64,000 bases of DNA from Mesorhizobium carmichaelinearum (GCF_900199455.1 NZ_FZQR01000002.1:124001-188000); one strand, 5' to 3'; positions 36,733 to 46,457 are shown, numbered from the stretch's first letter. Made by a program: numbers and translations. Notes: a model not told the origin generated them from the letters alone.

Positions 36733-38817
36733 ATGGCAATCCAGGAGCAGTCCCGGACAATCCCGGCTGAGCAGAATCTGCCGGCCGAGAGATTGTCCAA
36801 AGCCAGGTCCTATTGGCTTCCAGCCGCAGTATTAATTCTGGCGATCAATTTCTGCTTCCTCGTATTCTACGTTTTCGTGGAATACAAAAAACTGTTTCAC
36901 TCCGACAGCGCGATGAAGGTCTTGCTGGCGCGAGAAATCGTCAACAGTCATAATTTCTTCCCGTCAGACTGGTACTATGGAAACAATGACATTGTCGTCG
37001 TATTCGGCCATCTGTTTATCATACCGGCCCTGGCTTTTCTTCCTGCCGGCTTTACAGTTCATGCGATCTCGGGCCTCGTCACATCCATACTCGTGCTGCA
37101 CAGCGTCTGGCTTGCTGCCGGCCTGGCGCCGATCGGTAAGACACGGCGGACGCTGATAACCGCTTCAGTGGCGGCGGGAATATCCGGAGTTCTGGCGGAA
37201 AATCTCTACGGACAGGCGTCATACGGCACAATTCTCTACATGTCGCTGTACTCGATCTACTGCCTCGTCAGGTTGATGAGAGAGAAGTCGACGAAGGACG
37301 TCGTCCTATGGAGCGTTTTGCTCTGCCTGCTGATTACAGCCGAGTTCTGGGGCAATCCGCAGCGCGCGATCGTTACCATCGGGGTGCCGCTCGTCGCCGC
37401 CGCGCTGTGGTCGATCCACAGGCTGGGAGTGCATAACGCAAGTGTGGGAAGAGCATCCTTGGTGGGTGCGACCGCTTCGATCTGCGCAGCGATAGGTGCC
37501 GGGACCATCCTCTATGGAGTGACCTTTGCGCATGTAAACAATGCCGCGCGCGACGCGTCCTCCGTCCAATGGCTGCCATACGAGGCGATCGTCAGCAACC
37601 TTCTGGTCCTGGGCAAGGAGGTCCTGGCGGTTTTCGGCGGGTCTCCACCGGGAGGCAGCGGCCTTCTGACCGTGATCGGTCTCTACGGCGCGCTGCGATT
37701 GATTGTGGCGGTCATGCTGGTGGCCTTGATCGTGCGGTCGGTGGCAACATCGGCGAGGCCGGGCGACGCGGTCAGACCGCTCGCCATCTATGGATCGGTG
37801 GCGCTTCTGTCGGTGTGCCTTCTGCAAGTGGCAACGACCATTCCAAACCTTGCCGATCCGATCGGCAGCTCCCGTTACCTGGTACCGGCGCTGGTCACGA
37901 TGGCCATCGTGGCGTTGGCCACGCCTCTCGACATGCGCCTGAGACCCATCGAGTTCCTCAGCGTAGCGGTGGTCCTTGCCGGATTGCTGACAAGTGCGTA
38001 CCCGACATTTGTCAGGTCGGATACGCTGTCGCATCTGAACCTGGTGCCGCAGAAACCCCGTGCCACCGATTTGTCGGCCTTGGCTCGCTACCTCCAGGCC
38101 AATGGGCTGACCTATGGCTACGCCACCTATTGGAACGCCGGCTCGGTCAGCGTGTTGTCCGATGAGCATGTCCTGGTTCGGCAGATCACCGTGGACAGCG
38201 CCCTGCCGATGCCCATGCGTTTCCTGTCCGCGGACCGTTGGTACGATGCCGATACGTGGAAGGGCGAGACGTTTCTTCTGCTGGCACAGGAGGACGCAAA
38301 CAAGATCGACTGGAAGCAGTTGGCGGCGCTCGGACTACCCGTTTCGCGGAAACTTCAATTCGGCGATCTTGGCATCTTTGTGTTCGCAGAAAACATTGCC
38401 GCGAAGCTGCCGGGTTGGGATGTCCGGTTCATGCAGCCGGTAACATTTCATGCCGACGCCCAGGCGCTTACGCAAGTGGGCTCCCTGCAAGAGCGCGGCG
38501 GCGGGAAGGCTCTGGTTGCGCCGCCGGAAGCGAACGGCGCGCTGTACTATGGTCCTTATGTGAGTGTCGCCCCGGGAAGGTATCGCCTTACCTTTGACGT
38601 CGAAGCGAGCAGCAGTCCTGCCGCCACGCTGCGCCTTGACGCGGCTGCATCGCCGGGCGGGATCGTTTTGGTTCAGGAGGATCTGACGGAAAGTCACGGC
38701 CCCCAACAGCTGCTTTTCTCGCTCGACCACACATCGGTTATGGAGTTTCGAGTCTGGGCTCTGGGAAACGGCGCGGTGGCGTTCAAATCGGTCACCATAG
38801 AGCGGGCAAGCCCGTAG
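36733..38817 (+). CDS. Large polytopic membrane protein, probable GT-C-like or lipid-linked-sugar protein
   Basis: 694 residues. About ten to twelve membrane helices fill residues 28-430. An acidic site SDSAMK near residue 60, in the first periplasmic loop, and the FPSDWYYGNND stretch recall GT-C glycosyltransferases, where Asp in that loop is catalytic. The C-terminal 260 residues are soluble and periplasmic; their end (APGRYRLTFDVEASSS to MEFRVWALGNG) looks like a beta-sandwich carbohydrate-binding module. No named family could be assigned. The ATG is 19 bp after the repeat, and GGGGGAG lies 13 bp before it. Confidence 0.7.
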   Translation: MAIQEQSRTIPAEQNLPAERLSKARSYWLPAAVLILAINFCFLVFYVFVEYKKLFHSDSAMKVLLAREIVNSHNFFPSDWYYGNNDIVVVFGHLFIIPALAFLPAGFTVHAISGLVTSILVLHSVWLAAGLAPIGKTRRTLITASVAAGISGVLAENLYGQASYGTILYMSLYSIYCLVRLMREKSTKDVVLWSVLLCLLITAEFWGNPQRAIVTIGVPLVAAALWSIHRLGVHNASVGRASLVGATASICAAIGAGTILYGVTFAHVNNAARDASSVQWLPYEAIVSNLLVLGKEVLAVFGGSPPGGSGLLTVIGLYGALRLIVAVMLVALIVRSVATSARPGDAVRPLAIYGSVALLSVCLLQVATTIPNLADPIGSSRYLVPALVTMAIVALATPLDMRLRPIEFLSVAVVLAGLLTSAYPTFVRSDTLSHLNLVPQKPRATDLSALARYLQANGLTYGYATYWNAGSVSVLSDEHVLVRQITVDSALPMPMRFLSADRWYDADTWKGETFLLLAQEDANKIDWKQLAALGLPVSRKLQFGDLGIFVFAENIAAKLPGWDVRFMQPVTFHADAQALTQVGSLQERGGGKALVAPPEANGALYYGPYVSVAPGRYRLTFDVEASSSPAATLRLDAAASPGGIVLVQEDLTESHGPQQLLFSLDHTSVMEFRVWALGNGAVAFKSVTIERASP

Positions 38818-38857
38818 CGGCGGAAGCAGGGCGTGCCCGGTGCCGCCTTTGCGGGAT

Positions 38858-39673
38858 CTACTTTTTCGCGCGCGCGTCGAACCACGCGTTCACCGAGCGA
38901 TACTCGTCCAGACCAAATCCGAGAATCTTCTTCTGATCCGCGCTCAGTCCCGGGAAATCGCACAGGACCGACGGGAGATGAAGCTGCTGCCGCAGCATCG
39001 GGATGGTGAAGACGTGGTTCACACCGCGCCGGTTCCTGTCGGTGTGGTTGGTCGAGCCGGCGTGGTAGAGCATGCAGTCCAGAATGATGAATGTCCCCCG
39101 CGGCACGGTCACCTGGATCTGACGCCGCCGCACCGTCTCGTCCGAGGGAAAATCCTCGCGATGATGGCTGGCGGGTATGACCCGGGTGGCGCCATTTTCA
39201 GCCGTGAAATCGTCAAGCGCAAACAGGGCACTTATTGCGAGTGGCCGCGAACTGACGAAGTGCTGGTAGGGAAGGTCGCGATGGTAGGACGCTTGTCCGT
39301 ATTTGCTCTTGTTGGCGCGGTTGATTAGCCCATTGATCTGATTGACGATGTAGTAGCCGCCGAGCATCCTTGAGAGCAACTGCGCCAGCCGCTCATTGAA
39401 GGCTATGGTCATGAACGCTGGAGCGTATTTTGGGAGGACACGGATCGTGTCCCGCTCGCCGATCGCCGAAAGGTCGTAGCCCGCGGTTGCAGCTTGCTCA
39501 GCATATTCCACTTCAGCGGCGTCAAAGTCACGGGACAAAGCGTCCAGTTGCGCGCCCGTCAACCCTGCGTCGAGCGTCGTATAGCCGGTGAGCCGGAGAT
39601 CCTCGATCAGAACGTCGATCTCGTCGCGTACGACCGCGGTTTCCTTGATCCCGTAGTGATCGATCTCGGTCAC
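38858..39673 (-). CDS. Phytanoyl-CoA dioxygenase (PhyH) family protein
   Basis: 271 residues from GTG 39673, which overlaps the TGA of the methyltransferase gene upstream (GTGA). The Fe(II) ligands are visible: YHRDLPYQH gives the HxD pair and YHAGSTNHTDRNRRGVNHVF the distal His and the Arg that binds 2-oxoglutarate. It would hydroxylate or oxidise a cluster-specific sugar or lipid. Known PhyH proteins in natural-product clusters act in this way, but the substrate here is unknown. Confidence 0.83.
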   Translation of the reverse strand: MTEIDHYGIKETAVVRDEIDVLIEDLRLTGYTTLDAGLTGAQLDALSRDFDAAEVEYAEQAATAGYDLSAIGERDTIRVLPKYAPAFMTIAFNERLAQLLSRMLGGYYIVNQINGLINRANKSKYGQASYHRDLPYQHFVSSRPLAISALFALDDFTAENGATRVIPASHHREDFPSDETVRRRQIQVTVPRGTFIILDCMLYHAGSTNHTDRNRRGVNHVFTIPMLRQQLHLPSVLCDFPGLSADQKKILGFGLDEYRSVNAWFDARAKK

Positions 39674-40980
39674 AGCTGCTCCTTGAGAAAGCTGGAGAAG
39701 AGGTAGGGATGGACAATCTGTGCGCCGCTGCCTCGAAACCTTCCGGCCACCGCCGGCCAGCTTCGCGGATTCACAGCGGCCACCATGATAGTCCGGGGAT
39801 GCGTGGAAGCATACTCGTTGGCTCTCAGCCACGGCCGGTCGTCGAGAGTTGCCGCGAGTGGCTCGTCAGTCAGGAATGCTTCGGCTCCTTTGACAAGCTG
39901 GGGAGCATAGGCCCGCAGCAGATTCCGGAACTCCCCGGCTCCAAACATCGCGTAGGGCCTGTTGTTCAGCCACTCCAACGCGCCATCATCAATTTCCGAC
40001 CAGCCCTTCAGGAAATCCGATCGCGCCTGCGCCAGCGACAGGTACTGGATATCCGTGGGAGCCTGCGGTGCGTTCGCATCGGGATTCAGGAGGGTCAGTC
40101 GAAAGCCCTTTTGCTGTCCACGCAGCGCAATGCTTCCAATGACATGCAGTCCCGCTGCCGCAGCAACCATCCGCAGGGACAGTTGGGAGAAACTCGAGAC
40201 ATGATCAAGGAACAACAACTCCGTGTCGGCAACATCGCCGTCCGGGCAGATCACCACCACGTGGCCTCCATCCGAGAGGGCACGCCTGGACACGGAAAGG
40301 AACGCCTCCGGATTGAGGGCGTGCTCAAGGACGTTTACCGAGAGGCAGAGGTCGTACCGTCCGCCAATTTCACCGAGAGCTTCTTCGGCATAGCCCTGGC
40401 GGATCGTCGCTTGTGCTTGATCCCGCTGCCCGGCCGACGCGACCAGTTGAGACGCCGCTTCGAAACCCAGCGCTTCCCTCAATTGCCATCGCCGCGCAAG
40501 GTCTTCGAGCAAGGCACCGGTCCCCGCCCCGAACTCAACGACGCTTCTGGGGCGAAGCGCGCGCCCGAGAAGCGTGACAGCGGATTCGTCTATGCAATCG
40601 GCATAGCCTTGTGCCCGAGCTGCATCGGCGGCCGGATCGACCAGGCCGAGATCATATCCGTCGCTGTACATGGCGTCCCGGTCTTCAGGTCTCAGCGGGG
40701 TGACATGAAAGCCATGTCCGCACCTCAGACACGAGGCCTTCTCAAGGGGGCGGTTGAGAATTGCGCCATCGCTCGTCATGGAAAGCGATGGATGGGGTAA
40801 CGCCAGCCTCATCGGTGCGCCGGCCCCGCAAGCAGGACAAACGAATTCATTCAAACTATCGCCCTCCACCACTTCCATATTCGGCCAATGGCCATCCGGC
40901 GTAAATCCCCCAACGCGCCTCGAGGTCTCGCCTACCCGCACCGGCGAAGGTTCGTTGCTTTTGTGACCATGCGATGCCAT
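39670..40980 (-). CDS. Class I SAM-dependent methyltransferase, C-methyltransferase type
   Basis: 436 residues. The N-terminal zinc-type motif is CPACGAG (48-54), with CLRCGHGFH near 84. The SAM fold follows with VVEFGAGTGALLEDL and LCLSVNVLEHALNPEAFL. The C-terminal 130 residues (AMFGAGEFRNLLRAY onward) resemble the Methyltransf_14 domain of sugar C-methyltransferases. It is coupled to the PhyH gene by the GTGA overlap. The facing VanZ-like gene starts 86 bp away. Confidence 0.8.
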   Translation of the reverse strand: MASHGHKSNEPSPVRVGETSRRVGGFTPDGHWPNMEVVEGDSLNEFVCPACGAGAPMRLALPHPSLSMTSDGAILNRPLEKASCLRCGHGFHVTPLRPEDRDAMYSDGYDLGLVDPAADAARAQGYADCIDESAVTLLGRALRPRSVVEFGAGTGALLEDLARRWQLREALGFEAASQLVASAGQRDQAQATIRQGYAEEALGEIGGRYDLCLSVNVLEHALNPEAFLSVSRRALSDGGHVVVICPDGDVADTELLFLDHVSSFSQLSLRMVAAAAGLHVIGSIALRGQQKGFRLTLLNPDANAPQAPTDIQYLSLAQARSDFLKGWSEIDDGALEWLNNRPYAMFGAGEFRNLLRAYAPQLVKGAEAFLTDEPLAATLDDRPWLRANEYASTHPRTIMVAAVNPRSWPAVAGRFRGSGAQIVHPYLFSSFLKEQL

Positions 40981-41066
40981 CGTAGCACTCTGCGCTGCCC
41001 TTGCTCGTGCATCGGAACCACCGGCAGGCTTCGATCTTTGGCGGTCGAAATCATTGTTGGATCACA

Positions 41067-41435
41067 ATGGCATCCTGTTCAGTCGTCTTATGGACCGCCT
41101 TTGTCGTCACGCTCGTTGCGGTTCTGGTCCTCGCACTGCTGCCAGTGCCCGAGCTTCAGGAATTCGGGCTCGATATCGGTTTCGACAATGACAAGCTCAA
41201 TCACGCCAGCGCATTCGCCACCCTGGCTGTTCTGGGAGGTCTTGGCTGGCCCAGGCGCAAAATCACGCTGGTCATTTTCCTGGCCCTGGTCGGGGCCGCG
41301 ATCGAGGTCCTTCAGGGCACGACGCTGATAGACCGCGACCTCGACGTGTTCGACTGGGTTGCCGATTGCATCGGCATAGCAGGCGGCCTCGTGGTGGCGA
41401 TGTGTGCAAATTGGGTCATGCACCGCAAAGGCTGA
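41067..41435 (+). CDS. VanZ-like family membrane protein
   Basis: 122 residues from ATG 41067. Four hydrophobic segments and the NDKLNHASAFATLAVLGGL stretch, followed by GAAIEVLQGTTLIDRDLDVFDWVADCIG, are the VanZ-like signature. These small membrane proteins occur beside polysaccharide loci, though their activity is undefined. It marks the boundary between the second polysaccharide cluster and the smc core region. Confidence 0.85.
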   Translation: MASCSVVLWTAFVVTLVAVLVLALLPVPELQEFGLDIGFDNDKLNHASAFATLAVLGGLGWPRRKITLVIFLALVGAAIEVLQGTTLIDRDLDVFDWVADCIGIAGGLVVAMCANWVMHRKG

Positions 41436-41480
41436 TGGCCAATCGCATCTGGTCCCACGGGCCGGAGCAGCCCGGATGCG

Positions 41481-44400
41481 TCAGCTCGCCTCGCGCATCG
41501 CCTCGGCCGCCTGCAGATCGACCGACACCAGCTGGCTGACGCCCTGCTCGGCCATGGTCACACCGAACAGCCGGTCCATGCGCGCCATGGTGATCGGGTT
41601 GTGGGTGATGATGACGAAACGCGTCTCGGTGGTCTTGGCCATCTCGTCCATAAGATTGCAGAAGCGCTCGACATTGTGATCGTCGAGCGGCGCGTCGACT
41701 TCGTCGAGCACGCAGATCGGCGCCGGGTTGGTCAGGAAGACGGCGAAGATCAGCGACATCGCCGTCAGCGCCTGCTCGCCGCCCGACAGCAGCGTCATGG
41801 TCTGCGGCTTCTTGCCGGGCGGGCGGGCAAGGATTTCCAACCCTGCCTCGAGCGGATCCTCGGATTCGATCAGTTGCAATTCCGCCGTGCCGCCACCGAA
41901 CAGATGCGAGAACAGCCGCTGGAAGTGGCTGTTGACGACATCGAAGGCGGCCAGCAGCCGCTCGCGGCCTTCGCGGTTGAGGCTCTGGATCGCTTGCCTG
42001 AGCTTGCGGATCGCCTCGATGATGTCCTCGCGCTCGGAAACGATCGCCTCCAGCCGGTCGGAGAGCTCCTTCTGCTCCTCCTCGGCGCGCAGATTGACGG
42101 CGCCGAGCCGTTCGCGCTCGATCTTCAGCCGGTCGAGCTGGCGTTCGATCTCGGCCATTTCGGGCATCGGATCGTCGGCTTCCAGGCCGGTGTGGCGGAT
42201 GACCAGATGCGGTGGCGTGTTCAGCGTTTCCTGGATGCGCGCCTCGACCTCAAGGCGGCGCTCGTCGGCCGCCGTCAGCCGCTCCTCGGCACGCACGCGG
42301 GTTTCGCGCGCCTCGGCCAGCGACTGGATGGCTGATGTGGCTGCCTTGTCGAATTCGGCTTGCCTGTTCTCCGCCTCCTGCAAACGGTCGGCCGCTGCCT
42401 TGCGCAAGGTCTCGGCCTCGGTCAGCTGCGACAGCAGTGCACGCCGCTTGGCGTCGATCTCGTCGGGCGCATCGGCCAGCCGCTCGCGCTCGGCCTCGGC
42501 CTCGGCCTTGCGTTCACCGAGCGAGGCGATCTGCGTCGAGGCGTTTTCGGCGCGGACCAACCAGTTGCTGCGCTCGGCGCCAATGGCATCCAGCCGGCGC
42601 GTGCGCGCCTCGGCCTCACGCCGCAGTCCCTCGTGAACGGCCCGCGCGTCGGCCAGCGTGGCGCGGTCGCGGGAGACATTGGCCGAGGACTGTTCGAGCT
42701 GCAATTGCAGGTCGCCGAGATCGGGCGCGTCCTGCAGCAGCATTTCGGCCTCGACGAACGCCGCCGAGGTTTCCTCATGACTGTCGACGATGCGCGCGCG
42801 CGCTTCATCCAGTGCCGCGCGCCGGCTCGCCAGCTCGCCGCCGGCCTTCTCGGCCTCGGCCAGCGCGTTGCGGGCAGCGTCCAGCCGGTGCTGGGCGTCG
42901 CGTCCGGCCTGGCGCGTGTTGCGCTCGGCCTCGCTCGCCAGCCGAAGCGCCTGCTCGGCCTGTGCCAGCGCTTCCTCGGCCTGGCGCAGGACGAGCGTCG
43001 CCTGCACCGCTTCGGCATCGAGTTCGGCAAGCCGGTTCTTCTGCGCCAGCCTTTGGGCCGCGGCCGTCGGCGCATCGGCGCTGGCGGTCAGACCGTCCCA
43101 GCGCCACAGCGCGCCTTCACGGCTGACCAGACGCTGGCCCGGCGCGAGCAGCGCCTGCAGCCGGCGGCCGTCAGCGGCCTCGACTATGCCGATCTGCGCC
43201 AGGCGGCGGGCAAGCTGCGCCGGGGCACGAACCACGCTGGCAAGGCTCTTGATGCCTTCCGGCAGGGCCGCGTCGCCGGGCTGGATCTGGCTTTCGCCCC
43301 AATGCGCGGGCGCGCTGCGGTCGAGCGGCACGTCGAGGTCTTCGCCAAGGGCGGCACCCAGCGCCGTCTCGAAACCGCGCTCGACGCTGATCTGTTCGAG
43401 AACCGAGGGGAAGAGATCGCCGCTGGCGGCATTCAGGATCTTGGCCAGCGTGCGCGCTTCCGTCTCGATCCGCGCCAACTCGGCCCTGGCGTCCTGAAGC
43501 GGCGGGCGGGCGGCGCTTTCGGCGGCGCGGGCATCGATGACCGACTGCTCGGCCTGCGCCACCGCGGCCTCGGATTCCTCGAGAATCTCCATCGCCTGCT
43601 CGACCAGAACGCGCTTTTCGGCCGGGTCCGGCAGGCCGGCGACCTTGGAGAGAATATCCGACAATTCGCGGTCGACCTCGGCGAGCTGGCGGGCGAAGCG
43701 GTCGCAGCGCTCGGCGGTTTCGCGCAAAGTCCGTTCGATCTGATGGCGCGAGGCGGCGGCCTCGGCCCGTTCGGCGGTCAGCGCGGCGAGCCTGGCTTCG
43801 CTTTGCGCCAGCGTCGATGCCGCCTGCTCGAACGCCGCGCGAGTGGTGGCCTCGCGCTCGGCCGCCCCGGCGTTTTCTGAATTCAGCGCGGCCTCTTCGG
43901 TACGCAGGCGTTCGAGAACATCGGCATTGTCGCGCACCATCCGCTCCTCGCGGGCGATGTCGCCGTCGAGCTGCTGCAAGCGTCGTTCGATTTCGGCCTG
44001 GCGGTTGCGGATGCGGCCGGCCTCCTCCTCGATCTGCGACTTGGCGATCGACAGGCGCTGGAAGGCAGCGGCAGCCGCGGCTTCCGCGTCGCGCAAATCA
44101 GGCAGGCGGTGGGCGCCGATGCCTTGCTCCCTGGCGGCGGCCATCTGCGCCGCGGCGCGATCACCGACAAGTGCGGTGGCAACCGCCAGCGCCGAGCGCG
44201 CCTCGCCTTCCTGGGTCTTGGCCAGCGTCCAGCGCAGATGCAGCAATGTCGCTTCGGCCTTGCGGATATCGGCCGACAGGTTCTTGAAGCGCGACGCCTG
44301 GCGCGCCTGGCGCTTGAGGCTTTCGATCTGGCTTTCCAGTTCGCCGACGACATCGTCCAGCCGTTCGAGGTTCTGTTCGGCCGCCTTCAGCCGCAGTTCC

Positions 44401-44939
44401 GCCTCGTGGCGGCGGGTGTGCAGGCCGGAAATGCCGGCGGCCTCTTCAAGCAGCGCACGGCGCGCCTGCGGCTTGGCCTGGATCAACTCGCCGATACGGC
44501 CCTGCCCGACCATGGACGGCGAGCGTGCACCGGTCGACTGGTCGGCGAACAGAAGCTGCACATCCTTGGCGCGAGCTTCCTTGCCGTTGATGCGGTAGAG
44601 CGAGCCGGCCTCGCGCTCGATGCGGCGCGACACCTGCAATTCATCGGCGTCGTTGAAGGCGGCCGGTGCCGAGCGGTCGCTGTTGTCGAGGAAAAGCGTG
44701 ACTTCGGCGGTGTTGCGCGCAGGCCGCGTGCCCGAGCCTGAAAAGATGACGTCGTCCATGCCGGACGCGCGCATGTTCTTGTAGGAGCTTTCGCCCATCA
44801 CCCAGCGCAGCGCCTCGACAAGGTTCGACTTGCCGCAGCCGTTCGGCCCGACAATACCCGTCAGGCCGCGTTCGATGACGAACTCGCCGGGCTCGACGAA
44901 GGACTTGAAACCAAGGAGGCGGAGGCGCGAAAACTTCAT
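41481..44939 (-). CDS. smc: Chromosome segregation protein SMC
   Basis: 1152 residues, the normal length. The N-terminal ATPase half has the Walker A GPNGCGKSN near 32-40. Two long coiled coils flank a central hinge (about residues 480-620). The C-terminal half has the signature LLSGGEQALTAMSL and Walker B PICVLDEVDAPLDDHN. It forms the SMC-ScpAB condensin ring that organises the chromosome. It is encoded next to the dsbA-like gene, a common arrangement in Rhizobiales. Confidence 0.97.
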   Translation of the reverse strand: MKFSRLRLLGFKSFVEPGEFVIERGLTGIVGPNGCGKSNLVEALRWVMGESSYKNMRASGMDDVIFSGSGTRPARNTAEVTLFLDNSDRSAPAAFNDADELQVSRRIEREAGSLYRINGKEARAKDVQLLFADQSTGARSPSMVGQGRIGELIQAKPQARRALLEEAAGISGLHTRRHEAELRLKAAEQNLERLDDVVGELESQIESLKRQARQASRFKNLSADIRKAEATLLHLRWTLAKTQEGEARSALAVATALVGDRAAAQMAAAREQGIGAHRLPDLRDAEAAAAAAFQRLSIAKSQIEEEAGRIRNRQAEIERRLQQLDGDIAREERMVRDNADVLERLRTEEAALNSENAGAAEREATTRAAFEQAASTLAQSEARLAALTAERAEAAASRHQIERTLRETAERCDRFARQLAEVDRELSDILSKVAGLPDPAEKRVLVEQAMEILEESEAAVAQAEQSVIDARAAESAARPPLQDARAELARIETEARTLAKILNAASGDLFPSVLEQISVERGFETALGAALGEDLDVPLDRSAPAHWGESQIQPGDAALPEGIKSLASVVRAPAQLARRLAQIGIVEAADGRRLQALLAPGQRLVSREGALWRWDGLTASADAPTAAAQRLAQKNRLAELDAEAVQATLVLRQAEEALAQAEQALRLASEAERNTRQAGRDAQHRLDAARNALAEAEKAGGELASRRAALDEARARIVDSHEETSAAFVEAEMLLQDAPDLGDLQLQLEQSSANVSRDRATLADARAVHEGLRREAEARTRRLDAIGAERSNWLVRAENASTQIASLGERKAEAEAERERLADAPDEIDAKRRALLSQLTEAETLRKAAADRLQEAENRQAEFDKAATSAIQSLAEARETRVRAEERLTAADERRLEVEARIQETLNTPPHLVIRHTGLEADDPMPEMAEIERQLDRLKIERERLGAVNLRAEEEQKELSDRLEAIVSEREDIIEAIRKLRQAIQSLNREGRERLLAAFDVVNSHFQRLFSHLFGGGTAELQLIESEDPLEAGLEILARPPGKKPQTMTLLSGGEQALTAMSLIFAVFLTNPAPICVLDEVDAPLDDHNVERFCNLMDEMAKTTETRFVIITHNPITMARMDRLFGVTMAEQGVSQLVSVDLQAAEAMREAS

Positions 44940-44996
44940 TCACGCGCCCCATAAAGGCGAGCGCCGAAACGCTGCCGCTTCAGCGCTGACCTGATG

Positions 44997-45749
44997 TCAG
45001 AGCAGAGGGTCGATGATGGCCGACATTTCCTCAATCGACATCGCCCCTTTATAGGTCTTACCGTTGATGAAGAAGGTCGGTGTCGAGTCGACCTTGAATT
45101 CATTGGCGCCGCGCTTCTGGACCGATCTCACATCGTCCAGAAGTTTCTGGTCCGTCAAGCAGGCTTCGAAGGACTCCTGTGTAAAACCGGCGAGCTTCGA
45201 GATTTGCAGCAGCGCATCCTTGGTGTTCGACACGCCAACCCAGTTCGCCTGCTGCGCAAACAGCACGTCCACCATCGGGAAATAGTTATCCTTGGCGCAG
45301 CGTGCCAGCATGAAGCCGGCTTCCGCGCTCGGATCGAACGGGAATTCGCGCAGGATATAGCGCGCCCTGCCGGTGTCGATATACTTCCTCTTCAGGTCCG
45401 GGAAGGTGGTTGCGGCGAAATGCGCGCAGTGCGGACAGGTCATCGAGGCGTATTCGACGATGGTCACCTTGGCGTCATCCTTGCCGAGTTGCTTGTCAGG
45501 CAGCGCGCCCGGCTTCAGCAGTTCAGCCATGTCGACGTTGCCCTGAGACTCGGGAACCTGAGCGGCAGCCGGCGTTGCCGGCTTCGCGGGAGCGGCCGGA
45601 TCGGCGGGCTTCACATCCGCCGCCTTGGCCTGTTCGCCGGAGTCGCTGCAGGCGGCGAGCAGGGCCACCGCCGGAATGGCGGCCAGCGAAGACAGGACGT
45701 TTCTGCGAGACAGACTTTTGCCGAACGGAGGACGGTTCATACGAATCAC
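44997..45749 (-). CDS. DsbA-family thiol-disulfide oxidoreductase, Tat-type lipoprotein
   Basis: 250 residues. The signal carries twin arginines (SRRNVL, 14-19) and a lipobox LAAC with Cys34, so it is probably exported by Tat and lipid-anchored. A proline/alanine linker (about 42-64) precedes the thioredoxin domain with the active site CPHC (105-108) and an inserted helical part. It oxidises cysteines in periplasmic proteins or recycles other Dsb proteins. Downstream of DUF721 and upstream of smc on the same strand. Confidence 0.9.
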   Translation of the reverse strand: MIRMNRPPFGKSLSRRNVLSSLAAIPAVALLAACSDSGEQAKAADVKPADPAAPAKPATPAAAQVPESQGNVDMAELLKPGALPDKQLGKDDAKVTIVEYASMTCPHCAHFAATTFPDLKRKYIDTGRARYILREFPFDPSAEAGFMLARCAKDNYFPMVDVLFAQQANWVGVSNTKDALLQISKLAGFTQESFEACLTDQKLLDDVRSVQKRGANEFKVDSTPTFFINGKTYKGAMSIEEMSAIIDPLL

Positions 45750-45894
45750 CTGACAAGGGTTGAATTTTGCAATGCAAAGGCACGAAAAGGCGAGAGTTGG
45801 CGCGAATTAAGGCATCTCCATCCCCAATCCAATCGCGAAACCTGACAGAGGCGATCACGAATGCGAGATGTTGACGACAAATCCATGACTGTCT

Positions 45895-46404
45895 TCAAGG
45901 GGTTTTTGACTTCCTTTCACCCAAAATGGTTGCGCCAAGCCTTTCCAGCGAGGCGCGCAGCCCGTCATCCTCGATCAGTTCGACCGTGCTGGACAACTTC
46001 GTCTTCTCCGCCGCCGTCAAGGGCCTGAAGGTCGGTTTAGGCCGTCCTTTGTCCGCCGTCACCGGTTTTTGCACGATCCTGATGCGGCCTATTGCCGTAA
46101 AGCCGAGGAAAGCGTTGACGCGGTTGATGATCTCGCCGGTCTCGTGCTGCAGGTGAAGTGCGGCCATGCCTTCGCAGGCAATGACCAGCACCGCCGGCTC
46201 GAACGGATCGTCCTCATGCAGGCGGCGCGGCCATTGAATCTTCTCGGGCCGCGAGCGACTGGCAAGGCGCGGTCCGGCGATCTCTTCCCAGGACTGGACG
46301 AGACCAATCGACATGCCTGCCCGCTTGCGCAGCACCGGATCGAGGATTTTGGTCGCAAGATCGCTCACCGGGACGGGATTGCCGTAGGGCGTTCTCCCTG
46401 CCAT
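45895..46404 (-). CDS. DUF721 domain-containing protein (DciA-like)
   Basis: 169 residues from ATG 46404. The DUF721 domain (about 20-115) reads VLRKRAGMSIGLVQSWEEIAG and VLVIACEGMAALHLQHETGEI. DciA proteins of this family load the replicative helicase. The C-terminal 50 residues are charged and probably helical. It is divergent from mutY with 53 bp between the starts. Confidence 0.87.
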   Translation of the reverse strand: MAGRTPYGNPVPVSDLATKILDPVLRKRAGMSIGLVQSWEEIAGPRLASRSRPEKIQWPRRLHEDDPFEPAVLVIACEGMAALHLQHETGEIINRVNAFLGFTAIGRIRIVQKPVTADKGRPKPTFRPLTAAEKTKLSSTVELIEDDGLRASLERLGATILGERKSKTP

Positions 46405-46457
46405 GTACGTTCTCCAGCCACGACCCCAGCAATATCGGCCAGGCCAATACACGATCA

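Noticed and set aside
27474..41066. Integrated element with att sites at the tRNA-Gln
   Set aside because: No integrase gene and no repeated tRNA 3' end were found to the right; kept only as an island hypothesis.
41601..43880. Long plus-strand frames opposite smc
   Set aside because: They lie entirely inside the clear SMC coding region and show arginine-rich or low-complexity composition typical of antisense shadows.
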